From HK1 sp965202735 (lineage in GTDB: Bacteria > Pseudomonadota > Gammaproteobacteria > HK1), in NCBI GenBank assembly GCA_965202735.1, contig OZ241844.1, forward strand, positions 434,001 to 498,000: a stretch of DNA of 64,000 nucleotides, read 5' to 3'. This document shows positions 33,665 through 42,314 of this stretch, piece after piece. Position 1 is the first letter of the stretch. Each line of letters starts with the position of its first letter. Position numbers and translations under genes: made by a program. Under the pieces are notes generated by a model. It was given only the letters and a program-made list of their open reading frames with translations, searched no databases and was not told where the DNA came from.

Positions 33665-33692
33665 CTGGGTCCCCGCCTTCGCGGGCATGACA
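33665..33692. repeat. REP-like palindrome
   Basis: CCCGC-CTTC-GCGGG (33672-33685) within TGGGTCCCCGCCTTCGCGGG, a form widely seen as dispersed intergenic repeats in proteobacteria. Only one copy was noticed here. Confidence 0.4.
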
Positions 33693-33757
33693 GCGTGATG
33701 GTTCTGCGGGTGGTCCGAGCGCAGAGCGGCCGTACCGGCGGCGCCGGTCGAGCGTCT

Positions 33758-34639
33758 TCAGTCGTCTTTGCGCGGGCCGGCCGGCAGCATCGACGCAAGC
33801 GCCTTGTACACGCCGGCGCCGATCACCGCGCCCGCAATCGGCGCGAGGATGTAGACGGTGAAGAAGCCGCCCCGGGGTCCGGGAATGGCGATCTCGCCCC
33901 AGCCGAGGAGCCAGGACACGGCCCGCGGCCCGAAATCGCGGGCCGGATTGAGCGCGGCCTGGGTCAGGGGGGCAACGACCGAGATGATCGCCGCGACGCC
34001 GACGCCGATGACCACCGCGGCGGCGGCCGAGGGGGGTCGTCCGGGGTTTCGGGGGCTGGTGACCGCGAATACCAGGAAGGCGAGCATCGCGGTGCCGACG
34101 AGCTCCGCGGTGAACGCGGTGACGGGTCCCACCACCCGCCACGCCTGCTCGTCGGTGCCGAAGACCGCGGGGTTCGGGAAGTACTCGCCGAACACCATGG
34201 CGCTGAGCTCGCTCCCCGGCCCGCCCCTGAGCAGTCCGTGCTGGCGTTCGAATTCGATGATCGCCTCGAAGAACATGCCGTAGAGCACGATGGAAGCCAC
34301 CGCCGCGCCGAGCGTCTGAGCGATCCAGTAGGGGATCACGCGCCGCCACGGGAACCCGTCCCAGACCGCGGCGGCGGCGGTGATGGCGGGATTGATGTGC
34401 GCACCGGACAGCGCCGCCGCGGTATAGATACCGAGACTCACCCCGACCGCCCACACGACCGCCACCTGCCAGAGGCCGGTCTGCGCACCGGTCACCACCG
34501 CGGCATTGACGGCCCCGACCCCGAAGAAGACGAGAATGAACGTCCCGAAGAACTCTCCCGCGAGAGCGCCGGGCAGCGGAAGCGAGCCCGGGCCCGAAGG
34601 TGTCTTCTCCGCGTTGCCGGAGGTGCTGCTTTCGGTCAA
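33758..34639 (-). CDS. aquaglyceroporin (MIP family), possible arsenite channel
   Basis: Channel protein of 293 aa with six membrane helices and the two half-helix motifs: GAHINPAITAAAA (first NPA) and AALNPARDFGPRA (second NPA). The Asp after NPAR marks the glycerol-type (GlpF) group, which also passes As(OH)3. It is the last gene of a same-strand run that includes arsenite oxidase; in some rhizobia a related channel (AqpS) moves arsenite in an arsenic operon. No glycerol genes are close, so arsenite transport is a reasonable inference. Confidence 0.85.
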   Translation of the reverse strand: MTESSTSGNAEKTPSGPGSLPLPGALAGEFFGTFILVFFGVGAVNAAVVTGAQTGLWQVAVVWAVGVSLGIYTAAALSGAHINPAITAAAAVWDGFPWRRVIPYWIAQTLGAAVASIVLYGMFFEAIIEFERQHGLLRGGPGSELSAMVFGEYFPNPAVFGTDEQAWRVVGPVTAFTAELVGTAMLAFLVFAVTSPRNPGRPPSAAAAVVIGVGVAAIISVVAPLTQAALNPARDFGPRAVSWLLGWGEIAIPGPRGGFFTVYILAPIAGAVIGAGVYKALASMLPAGPRKDD

Positions 34640-34778
34640 TGTCCTCTCCTCCCCGGCCGGAAACGCCGCCGCGTCCGCCCGGTTTCAGGACCGTCCTTCA
34701 GGGCCGGTCCGGTTCCGTCAGGACCTTGTCCCGGTTCGCGAACCTCGGCGGCTCCCGTTCCGGTCGCGCCGGGCCGGC

Positions 34779-34882
34779 GCGCGGCGCTCCGGCCGGGGAA
34801 CGGGTGGCCGCCGTCGTCGAGGCGATGAGGCGCGGCGGCATGCTCATCCTCTCGTCCAGGACATCCACCTCACCGCGACCGC
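34779..34882 (+). pseudogene. 104-bp inverted shard of aioA
   Basis: The plus strand matches aioA bases 36930-36827 (minus strand) at roughly 90 percent over about 104 bp, judged by hand. The conserved words are GERVAAVVEAMRRGG against GERVTAVVEAMKRGG in aioA. It lies between the pentapeptide-repeat gene and the aquaglyceroporin gene, opposite to both. Similarity ends abruptly; the parent gene is 2 kb away. Confidence 0.75.
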
Positions 34883-34918
34883 GGTGAACGCCCTCGGCCG
34901 CTTCCAGGCTGCCTTCGA

Positions 34919-35866
34919 TCAACGGCGGAGTGCGTCCGGCACGCCGTGCGCGGCGCCGAGCCGGACTCCGGCCGAGAGCGTTCCGTCCACGCGGAGCTCG
35001 CGCAGCGTCGCCTGCTCCAGGTTCGTGTCCTCGAGCGTCGCACCGTGCGCGCTGGCGCCGCTCAGGTCGGCGCCGACCAGCTGGGCCGAGGTGAGATCGG
35101 CTTCGCCGAAGTCGGCCGCCGTGAAATCGGCGCCGTAGGCGCGGGCCCATGACATCCGGGCGCCGTTGAATCGGGCGCCGGACGCGCGGACCCAGGCCAG
35201 ATTGGCGTACTGCATCCGGGCGCGCCGGAAGCTCGCGCGCTCCAGCACCGCCTCGCTCATGTCGACACCGACGAGGCCGGCCGCCTCGAGGCTCGCATCG
35301 GACAGGTCCGCCCCTCGCAGCCGCGCCCCCCGGGGACCCGGATGCCCCGCTCCCGGAGAGCCGAGCTCGGCCTCGTCCAGCACCGCCTTCCGAAGCGTGG
35401 CCTGGTGGAGGTCGGCATCGGCGAGCAACGCGCCGGTCAGGTCCGAGGCTTCGAGGTCGATGCGCACGAGCGACGCACCGGCAAGCAACGCCCCGCGCAT
35501 CTCCGCACCCGCGGCCATTGCGGAGTCGAGCGTCGCGCGGAGCAGCCTCGCATTCGTGAACGTCGCGCCGTCGAGGCGCGCGCGGGTGAGATCGGCCCCG
35601 CCGAGATCGGCGCCGGTGAAGTCGGCATTACGACCGTCCGCCTCGCGCAGGTAGGCTTCGCGCAGATCGGCGCCCTTCAGCGAGGCTCCCTCGAGGTCGG
35701 CACCGGTCAGGTTCGCACCGGTCAGGACCGCGCCGTCGAGCACCTGTCCGGAAAAATCGCGTCCGCGGAGGTCGGCGCCCCGGTAGTCCCGTTCTTCCGC
35801 CGGCGCCACCGGTCCGGCCGCGGCCGCCGCGAGCACGGCCGCGGCCAGTGCCCGCCGGCCGGCCAT
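34919..35866 (-). CDS. secreted pentapeptide-repeat protein
   Basis: Protein of 315 aa. It starts with a signal peptide (MAGRRALAAAVLAAAAAG, likely cut before EERDY), so it is exported. Almost all the rest is pentapeptide repeats of the A(D/N)LXX type (GADLRGRDFSG, LTGANLTGADLEGA), interrupted once near residue 190 by GSPGAGHPGPRG. Such chains fold into a square right-handed beta-helix. It follows aioA by 58 bp on the same strand and may be an accessory factor, but no role of this kind is known to me. Confidence 0.85.
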   Translation of the reverse strand: MAGRRALAAAVLAAAAAGPVAPAEERDYRGADLRGRDFSGQVLDGAVLTGANLTGADLEGASLKGADLREAYLREADGRNADFTGADLGGADLTRARLDGATFTNARLLRATLDSAMAAGAEMRGALLAGASLVRIDLEASDLTGALLADADLHQATLRKAVLDEAELGSPGAGHPGPRGARLRGADLSDASLEAAGLVGVDMSEAVLERASFRRARMQYANLAWVRASGARFNGARMSWARAYGADFTAADFGEADLTSAQLVGADLSGASAHGATLEDTNLEQATLRELRVDGTLSAGVRLGAAHGVPDALRR

Positions 35867-35924
35867 GCAAGAACGCCGGACGATGAAATGGACGGTACAG
35901 GCCACTGGAATCGGCCCGCTCATC

Positions 35925-38411
35925 TCAGATCGCGACGTTCTGCGGCCGAAACGACACCCGGCGCGTACCGGGCTGGGGACCCACGCGCCGGATGTCCGCC
36001 CAGACGCCCTTGTAGTACGGGATCGTGGTGGCCGGGTCGACATGGTCCGACACGAGATCTCCCACCGCGCCGCGCGGCTGCCCGAACACCATGAACGTAT
36101 GCCCCCGCTTCACCGCCGTCGTCGGATATGCGGTGGCCCGGACGGTGCCGACATCGTTGGACAGCTCGACGAGATCACCCGCTTCGACGCCGAGGGAACG
36201 TGCATCCTCGGGGTGCATCTCGATGTACGGGAGGGGCACGCGATCACGGTAGAACGGGACATGGCGATGGTGGTAGAGGGTCTGCCAGACGTGGTTCGTG
36301 CGCCCGTTGTTCACCCAGAACCGGTACCGGCGGCGCTGCGCTTCGAACGCGGCGCCGTACCCGGGCCAGGGAAGCGGGGCGGGGATGAACCGCGCCCTGC
36401 CGGAAGGTGTGAAGAACCGCCCGTCCTCATGCAGCCGGACCGTGCCGGCAGGAATGCCGTTCACCATCCGCACGGGGGTCTGGATCCCTTCGTTGCCGAG
36501 CCGGCGCAGCAGGTCGTACGTCACGCCCGCGTAGCCTTCCATCGGATCGCCGGCGCCGCCGTCGAACTGGTAGCGGGCGTGGATGAAGACATCTTCGTCG
36601 GTCCGCCACTCGAAATCGAGAAACCGGTTGGCCTTCAGCGGGTTGCGATCGTCGAGGTAGAGGCGGCGGAGCCGTCTCGCGAACCGTGCGGCGATGGCCC
36701 AGTCCGGGATCGCCTCCCCCGGGGGGCCCATGAACCGCTCGTGGAGCCGGAGCCGCCGCTCCCCGTTGATCGAGGTGAGGTTCATCTCTCCCCACTGGGC
36801 GGCGGGGAGCACCAGGTGCGCATGGCGGGCGGTCGCGGTGAGGTAGATGTCCTGGGCGAGGATGAACATGCCGCCGCGCTTCATCGCCTCGACGACGGCG
36901 GTCACCCGTTCCCCGACCGGAGCGCCGCGCGTGGCGTGAAGCGCTTCGGTGACGAGGCCGCCCCGCCGCTTCAGCGCCTGCTCGGTCGACTCCGCCCGCA
37001 AGGTGGTGAGCACGGGATTGCAGCCGCCGACCCAGAACACCTTCGCCTCGCCCCGGCGTACCGATTCGTCGACGTTGATCGCGGGCCGCCCCCCCGGATA
37101 CGGCGGCCGGACGTAGGCCTCCTGGTGGCCTCCCAGCCGGCTGATGCCGGTGCCCGGCTTGCCGACGTTGCCGGCGAGGAGTCCGAGCCCCACGATCGCG
37201 GCGATGTTCTCGTAGTTCTTCAGCCCCCAGATCAGCCCCTTCTCGTAGTGCAGGAGGGTGCGGCGGCGGTAGCCGCCCGCCTTGGGCGCCGCGATCCACC
37301 GCGCCGCCTCCTCGATGCGCTCGGGCGCGATGCCGCACAGACGGGCGGCGCGGGCCACGAACTCGCGGGCGGGCCGGTCGGCCTGGAGGGTGGAGCGCTG
37401 CCAGGACTCGAACGTCTGCCACTCGCAGTGGCGGCGCAGGAAATCGACGTCATGCCAGCGCTGATCGAGGATCACGCGGGCGATCGCGCCGAGGAGCGCG
37501 ATGTCGGTCCCGGGCTCGATATCGAGGTGCATCACCCGGTCCGCTCCACCGGCCGCCTCCGCCGTCGCCACCGTCATGGTCCGGCGCGGGTCGACGATGA
37601 TCATGCGCCCGCGGTCGACCGGCTCGGCGCCGAAGGCGGACCGCTTGGCGCGCAGGGTCGCACCCTGGAGGTTCGGCGCCATGTGCTCGAGGAAGTAGTT
37701 GGTCTGGGTCTCGTACGGGTTCGCCCCGACGATGACGATGGTGTCCGCGAGCCGGGCGTCCAGGTAGGCGTTGGTCAGGGGCGCGAGCCCGGCGTCCGCG
37801 GCCGCGTGGACCTCGCTGTTGTACGCGGGCCGGTTGTGGATCGACGCGGTGCGGGTGCCGATGCCGGAGAAGAACAGCCGGCCCACCGCCCAGTTGTTCT
37901 CGAAGCCCCCTCCCCCGCCGCCGTGATCGAAGAACTTCATCCCGACCGCGTCCGGCCCCCAGCGATCCATGACCGCCTTGACGATCCGGGCGCCCAGATC
38001 GACCGCGTCCTCCCAGCTCGTGCGCTCGTGCCCTTGCGGCCCGAGCACCAGCGGGACGTGAAGCCGCGCCTTCGTCTCCTGATCCGGCGCGTAGAGGGTC
38101 TGGGCCAGGCCTGCGCCCCGCACCGATGCAAGCCCTTGATTTACGGAGCATTCTTCATCGGGCAGGATGGCCACGTGATACCGGCGGCCATCTCTCTCGG
38201 TGATGATCCGGTGCATCGACGGCGCGAGCCATGCGGAGTTCGGGGGCAGGGGCTCGCGAAGATCGAGCCCGAGCGCGTTGTCCCGGCGCGCCGGGCCTCC
38301 CTCGCGGCCCTCCGGCCACTTGTACACCCGGTAGCCGCATCCGACGATGCAGAACTGGCACACGGTGTTGCGGCGTTCGGCGTCCGCCGGGGGAATGGGC
38401 GCTCGGTTCAT
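35925..38411 (-). CDS. aioA: arsenite oxidase large subunit AioA
   Basis: Molybdopterin enzyme of 828 aa in the DMSO-reductase superfamily. The 3Fe-4S site is C18-x2-C21-x3-C25 (CQFCIVGCGY) with Ser96 in place of a fourth Cys, as in AioA. The residues that bind arsenite in the known enzyme are all present: His192 and Glu200 (IHNRPAYNSE), Arg425 and His429 (SRLGGHQ). The usual CHFC reads CQFC. It oxidises As(III) to As(V) in the periplasm with AioB. The ATG at 38411 follows GAGGATC. Iodate reductase IdrA is the related alternative, but no peroxidase genes are adjacent and the order is small-then-large as in aio. Confidence 0.88.
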   Translation of the reverse strand: MNRAPIPPADAERRNTVCQFCIVGCGYRVYKWPEGREGGPARRDNALGLDLREPLPPNSAWLAPSMHRIITERDGRRYHVAILPDEECSVNQGLASVRGAGLAQTLYAPDQETKARLHVPLVLGPQGHERTSWEDAVDLGARIVKAVMDRWGPDAVGMKFFDHGGGGGGFENNWAVGRLFFSGIGTRTASIHNRPAYNSEVHAAADAGLAPLTNAYLDARLADTIVIVGANPYETQTNYFLEHMAPNLQGATLRAKRSAFGAEPVDRGRMIIVDPRRTMTVATAEAAGGADRVMHLDIEPGTDIALLGAIARVILDQRWHDVDFLRRHCEWQTFESWQRSTLQADRPAREFVARAARLCGIAPERIEEAARWIAAPKAGGYRRRTLLHYEKGLIWGLKNYENIAAIVGLGLLAGNVGKPGTGISRLGGHQEAYVRPPYPGGRPAINVDESVRRGEAKVFWVGGCNPVLTTLRAESTEQALKRRGGLVTEALHATRGAPVGERVTAVVEAMKRGGMFILAQDIYLTATARHAHLVLPAAQWGEMNLTSINGERRLRLHERFMGPPGEAIPDWAIAARFARRLRRLYLDDRNPLKANRFLDFEWRTDEDVFIHARYQFDGGAGDPMEGYAGVTYDLLRRLGNEGIQTPVRMVNGIPAGTVRLHEDGRFFTPSGRARFIPAPLPWPGYGAAFEAQRRRYRFWVNNGRTNHVWQTLYHHRHVPFYRDRVPLPYIEMHPEDARSLGVEAGDLVELSNDVGTVRATAYPTTAVKRGHTFMVFGQPRGAVGDLVSDHVDPATTIPYYKGVWADIRRVGPQPGTRRVSFRPQNVAI

Positions 38412-38529
38412 CGTTCGAGAGATCCTCGGGACGCTGACGAGGATTGCCTTGCCCCGTGTCGAGCGCACCATTGCGCGGGAACGGGCTCCCTTCCGGGAGC
38501 GGTCGGCAACCCTGTTTCGTTCACTGTCC

Positions 38530-39066
38530 TCAGACGAGATTCGTGTGCCGGCCGTAGATGAGTCCTTCCACACCCGTCGCGACGACCATGCCGGATTCGA
38601 CGCGAAGCTCGATCCGGGGCAGCGACTGGCTCGCCTGGCCGATGACGAGGCTGCCGGCCTTCTCCGGATCGAAGGTGCTCCAGTGGCAGGGGCAGATGAG
38701 CAGACGGTACTCCGGCCGGTAGCTCACGGGACATCCCTTGTGCGTGCACAGGGAAGAGAACGCGACGATGCTCGCTCCCGGCCCCACCCCTTCGAGGACC
38801 TCCCCGGTCATGCGCAGCAGAAGCGCCGGAGAGCGATCGTCCGGATAGGTGAAGGGGACGGTCGTCCCCGGCGAGAGCCCGTCGAGCGCGGCGACCGGCT
38901 TCACCGGATAGGCGGCCGTCTCCGCGGCGGCGGCCCGCGAGTGGATCACGACCGGCGCCGCGACCCCGACCCCCGCCGCCCCCGTCGTGTGGATGAACTG
39001 CCGTCTCGTCAGCCGGCGTTCTCCCGCGCCCGGCGCCTGTGGCCAGCCTCGTTCGTCCTGCGTCAT
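38530..39066 (-). CDS. aioB: arsenite oxidase small (Rieske) subunit AioB
   Basis: Rieske [2Fe-2S] protein of 178 aa. The N-terminus has a twin-arginine signal (ERRLTRRQFIHTTGAAG), so the complex folds before export. Cluster ligands are in CTHKGC (Cys and His) and CPCHWSTFD (Cys and His); the extra Cys of each box can form the disulfide found in some AioB and in bc1 Rieske proteins. The end GLIYGRHTNLV matches the AioB form. GGGAG precedes the ATG. It precedes aioA by 118 bp and has its own 258-bp upstream region. Confidence 0.92.
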   Translation of the reverse strand: MTQDERGWPQAPGAGERRLTRRQFIHTTGAAGVGVAAPVVIHSRAAAAETAAYPVKPVAALDGLSPGTTVPFTYPDDRSPALLLRMTGEVLEGVGPGASIVAFSSLCTHKGCPVSYRPEYRLLICPCHWSTFDPEKAGSLVIGQASQSLPRIELRVESGMVVATGVEGLIYGRHTNLV

Positions 39067-39231
39067 GCTGGAGCTCCCTTCCGGCGAGCCGGGTATCGAT
39101 GCCGAGACTCCCGCGGCCGCGAGCCCGCGCCGATGCGCCCCGGCTCGCCGTGGTCCGCGTCGCAACCGATCCTCCCGCAATTCGGCATCAGGCTTCCAGT
39201 CTCCACGGAACACTTCAACCAAACTGGAACC

Positions 39232-39247
39232 GGTTGATGTTTCAACC
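39232..39247. promoter_or_regulatory. palindrome upstream of aioB
   Basis: GGTTGA-TGTT-TCAACC, perfect 6-bp arms, in an AT-rich part of the moaA-aioB gap, about 165 bp from the aioB start. It may be an operator. No sigma-54 promoter of the TGGCAC/TTGC type, which serves some aio operons, is seen. Confidence 0.3.
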
Positions 39248-39324
39248 AATTGAATACAGGGGAATTTTCCATTCCGGTGTGCTTCTCGCAGGATTCGCCG
39301 CCCGACCGGGCGCCCGCGACCGCG

Positions 39325-40365
39325 CTACCCGCCGATATATGACATCTCGACGCGCGGCTGCGGTGGCGTATCGCCGCTGCGCAGCTCCGAGTAGCGATCG
39401 TCGCGCCCGCCCCACACCGATCCGATCGCCGCGGCCAGGGCCTGGTCGGATGCGCCGCTGCGCACGAGCTCGCGAAGGTCGAAGCCGGCGTTCGCGAACA
39501 GGCATGTGTACAGCTTGCCCTCCGCCGAGAGGCGGGCCCGAGTGCACGCGCCACAGAACGGCTGGGTGACCGACGCAATGACTCCGATCTCCCCCGACCC
39601 GTCCACGTAGCGCCAGCGGCTCGCGACTTCCCCGCGGTAGTTCGGCTCCACCGCCCTCAACGGATACGCCCGCCCGATCCTCTCGACGATCTCGCGTGCC
39701 GACACGACCTCTTCCATGCGCCACCCGTTGGTGGTGCCGACGTCCATGAACTCGATGAACCGCACGATGTGGCCGGTGCCCCTGAAACGCTCCGCCATCG
39801 GCACGATCTCGTGATCGTTCACCCCGCGCCTGACGACCATGTTGATCTTGATCGGGCTCAGTCCGGCCCGGTCGGCGTGCTCGATGGACCGCAGCACCGG
39901 CCCGACGTGAAACCCCACGTCGTTCATCGACGAGAACACCGTATCGTCGACCGCGTCCAGACTCACCGTCAGCCGCTCGAGTCCGGCCGCGCGCAGCCGG
40001 CGAGCGCGTTCCGGGGTGAGAAGCGAGCCGTTGGTGGTAAGGGTCAGGTCCTCGATCCCCGCAACCGCGGACAGCATCCCCACGAGGTCCTCGAGTCCCT
40101 GGCGAAGGAGCGGTTCGCCGCCGGTCAGCCGGACCTTCCGCACTCCATGGGCGGCGAAGAGCCCGGCCAGCCGGACGATCTCCTCGAACGAGAGCAGCTC
40201 GCTGCGCGGCATGAAGCGGTAGCTCGCGCCGAACAGCTCCTTCGGCATGCAGTAGGTGCACCGGAAGTTGCACCGGTCCGTCACCGAGATCCTGAGGTCG
40301 TGGAGCGGACGGCCGAAACGATCGCGGCTCCCCTCCTCCACGTCGTGTGCCCGAAGCGGGATCAT
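39325..40365 (-). CDS. moaA: GTP 3',8-cyclase MoaA
   Basis: Radical-SAM enzyme of 346 aa for the first step of molybdenum cofactor synthesis. The SAM cluster motif is DRCNFRCTYCMP (Cys-x3-Cys-x2-Cys), VRLTGGEPLLR follows, and the C-terminal cluster is in QPFCGACTRARLSAEGKLY. The C-terminus ends in Gly-Gly (YIGG), as MoaA needs. Placed before aioBA, it should supply cofactor for that enzyme and for the CoxMSL-type enzyme elsewhere in the window. Confidence 0.95.
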   Translation of the reverse strand: MIPLRAHDVEEGSRDRFGRPLHDLRISVTDRCNFRCTYCMPKELFGASYRFMPRSELLSFEEIVRLAGLFAAHGVRKVRLTGGEPLLRQGLEDLVGMLSAVAGIEDLTLTTNGSLLTPERARRLRAAGLERLTVSLDAVDDTVFSSMNDVGFHVGPVLRSIEHADRAGLSPIKINMVVRRGVNDHEIVPMAERFRGTGHIVRFIEFMDVGTTNGWRMEEVVSAREIVERIGRAYPLRAVEPNYRGEVASRWRYVDGSGEIGVIASVTQPFCGACTRARLSAEGKLYTCLFANAGFDLRELVRSGASDQALAAAIGSVWGGRDDRYSELRSGDTPPQPRVEMSYIGG

Positions 40366-40402
40366 CCGATGCTTCCGAGATCGTCCGGGGCGCCGGAGCC
40401 GC

Positions 40403-40723
40403 TCACAGTTGCTCGGCCGGGACGTGGAGGACGAGTCCGTCGAGCGCGTCGGTGACGCGGATCTGGCAGGTCAGGCGGCTGGACTCGCGGGGCTCCCAGG
40501 CGAACTCGATCAGACCCGACTCCTCCTCCTCCGGCGGCGGCAGCGCGCCCGTCCATTCATCCGAGACGTAGCAGTGGCAGGTCGAGCAGGAGCAGCTTCC
40601 CCCGCACTGCGCGATCACTCCGGCAATGTCGTTCTCGATCGCCCCTTCCATCACCGTGAGTCCGTTCGGGACCTCCACCGTCGACGCGGAACCGTCGGGC
40701 TGAACGAAGGTGATTCTCGGCAT
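40403..40723 (-). CDS. [2Fe-2S] ferredoxin (adrenodoxin type)
   Basis: Ferredoxin of 106 aa with Cys-x5-Cys-x2-Cys (QCGGSCSCSTCHC, residues about 40-49) and the distant fourth Cys in RLTCQI. This type carries electrons to cytochromes P450 or Fe-S assembly. Three bases after the reductase gene and 37 bp ahead of moaA. Several additional Cys occur in the cluster loop. Confidence 0.92.
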   Translation of the reverse strand: MPRITFVQPDGSASTVEVPNGLTVMEGAIENDIAGVIAQCGGSCSCSTCHCYVSDEWTGALPPPEEEESGLIEFAWEPRESSRLTCQIRVTDALDGLVLHVPAEQL

Positions 40724-40726
40724 CCG

Positions 40727-41935
40727 TCAGACCATCTCCTGCATCGGGACCGACTCGTCGGCCAGCTTCACCGGGTCGATGCGCGGGCGTCGGGGCACGA
40801 GCTTGCGGCAGGCCATGAACTCCCGCGGACGATTCACCGCGTCCACGGCGATCAGCACGCCATCCTGCAAGTAGAACATCGCGAAGTCGTCCGCGTCCAT
40901 CGAGCCGCGCTGCACGATCGTGTCGTACCCTTGCGACATCCCGACCATCTGGAGCTTGAGGTCGAACTGATCGCTCCAGAACCACGGGACCTGCTCGTAC
41001 TTCGCGGGAGTCCCCGCGATGTTCGCGGCCGCCGTCCGCGCCTGCTCCAGCGCGTTGTGCACCGATTCGAGCCGCAGCGTGCGGCCCAGGATGGGGTTCG
41101 GGTGGCGCGTGCAGTCCCCGACCGCGTAGACATGGCCAGCCGACGTCGCACAGCGCTCGTCCACCACGATTCCGTCGTCGCAACGGATTCCCGCCGAAGC
41201 CGCGAGCCCCGCCTCGGGGACGATGCCGATCCCGATCACGACGACATCCGCGGGGATGGTCCCGGAGCCGCAGTCCACGCCGCTGACCGTCCCGTCGCCC
41301 TCGATGGCGACGATTCCGGTCGCAAGCCGGATGTCGATGCCGCGGGCGCGGTGGGCGCGCGCGTAGTAGTCGGACATCTCGGGAGCCGTCACCCGGCCGA
41401 GAATCCGGTCCGCGGCTTCGATGACGCATACTTCCAGTCCGAGTCCTTTCGCCGTCGCGGCAATTTCCAGGCCGATGTACCCGCCTCCCACGACGACCAG
41501 ACTGCGTCCCGCCGCCAGCGCGTTCCCGATCGCATCGGCGTCTTCCAGCGACCTCAGGTAGAAGACGTTTCCGAGAGCCGCGCCCGGGACGTCGAGCCGG
41601 CGCGGGCGACTGCCGGTCGCGATGACCAGATCCGTGTACGCGAGCGGCTCGCCGCCGTCGAGCACCACCGACCGGCGTTGCGGATCGATCTCGCGAACCG
41701 CGCTCCCCAGCCGGAGCTCGATGCCGTGCGTGGCGTAGAAGCTCTCCGGCCGCAGGAACACGCGCTCCAGTGCGAGCTCGCCGGACAGGTACTTCTTCGA
41801 GAGCGGCGGGCGCTGGTAGGGCGGCACCGGCTCGGCGCCGCACACGACGATCCGGCCCTCGTATCCGGCCTGGCGCAGGCTGATCGCGGTCTGGCCGCCG
41901 GCATGGCCGGCGCCGGCGATGATGGTGGTGGGCAT
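40727..41935 (-). CDS. FAD-dependent NAD(P)H:ferredoxin reductase
   Basis: Flavoprotein of 402 aa of the putidaredoxin/rhodocoxin reductase group. It has FAD and NAD folds: TIIAGAGHAGGQTAISLRQAG near the N-terminus (cut here as AGAGHAGGQTA), the VVVGGGYIGLEIAA loop at about 150, and GHVYAVGDCTRHPNP around 280. It should reduce the ferredoxin encoded next. No P450 gene lies in the window, so the final acceptor is unknown; an oxygenase elsewhere or an electron path linked to the arsenic cluster are options. Confidence 0.92.
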   Translation of the reverse strand: MPTTIIAGAGHAGGQTAISLRQAGYEGRIVVCGAEPVPPYQRPPLSKKYLSGELALERVFLRPESFYATHGIELRLGSAVREIDPQRRSVVLDGGEPLAYTDLVIATGSRPRRLDVPGAALGNVFYLRSLEDADAIGNALAAGRSLVVVGGGYIGLEIAATAKGLGLEVCVIEAADRILGRVTAPEMSDYYARAHRARGIDIRLATGIVAIEGDGTVSGVDCGSGTIPADVVVIGIGIVPEAGLAASAGIRCDDGIVVDERCATSAGHVYAVGDCTRHPNPILGRTLRLESVHNALEQARTAAANIAGTPAKYEQVPWFWSDQFDLKLQMVGMSQGYDTIVQRGSMDADDFAMFYLQDGVLIAVDAVNRPREFMACRKLVPRRPRIDPVKLADESVPMQEMV

Positions 41936-42314
41936 CGTTCTCCGTCGAGGGTTTGCGGGCCGCGGACGAGGCCCGCGATTCTACCCGAAACCCCGTGGCC
42001 CGGACGCCGCCCGGAATGGCCCAGGACCACCCGGGACCATTCGAAAGTCGCGGCCGCCGGCCGCCTGGCGGGAATTGCTGCCCCGACGTATCGACCCTGA
42101 CGTATCGACCCGTGCCTGATCCGCCCCGACATGCGACGATCCACGGGAGAAGCCGGCGGCCGTCCCCGGCCGGTACATGAGCGTCCCGGCCCCGGGATTC
42201 CGCGGCGGGTGGTCGCCGTGGCCGGAAGTCCGCGACGCAGGGCCGGAGTGGCGCGAGAGCGCACGGGCGACGCCGTGGTGACATGAACCGACCGGACACT
42301 TCGCGGTGGCGCCG
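41936..42314. other. 379-bp region with a degraded MITE copy
   Basis: No gene. It holds a degraded MITE copy E at its centre: the intact right end CGCCTGGCGGGAATTGCTG (42062-42080) and a weak match to the left interior (CGCCCGGAATGGCC near 42008). Beside it the word CGTATCGACCC occurs twice, 14 bp apart (42086 and 42100). Confidence 0.6.
42007..42080 (+). mobile_element. degraded MITE copy E
   Basis: The right terminal repeat of the MITE family is intact here, but the left terminal repeat and target duplication are missing and the interior has diverged. Orientation as for copies A, B and D. Confidence 0.6.

Larger units (their letters stand above)
33248..33757. other. 510-bp region between tRNA-Leu and the aquaglyceroporin gene
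   Basis: No intact gene. It contains a shard of a pterin-dependent methyltransferase gene (33505-33651), a short AT-rich run at 33470-33500 that is unusual for this DNA, and a REP-like palindrome near 33672. Nothing else is recognised. Confidence 0.6.

Noticed and set aside
33672..33685. Member of the MITE family
   Set aside because: Its CCCGC-CTTC-GCGGG palindrome does not share the MITE ends or interior.
35925..38411. Iodate reductase IdrA
   Set aside because: Arsenite-site residues and small-then-large order fit AioBA; no neighbouring IdrP peroxidases.
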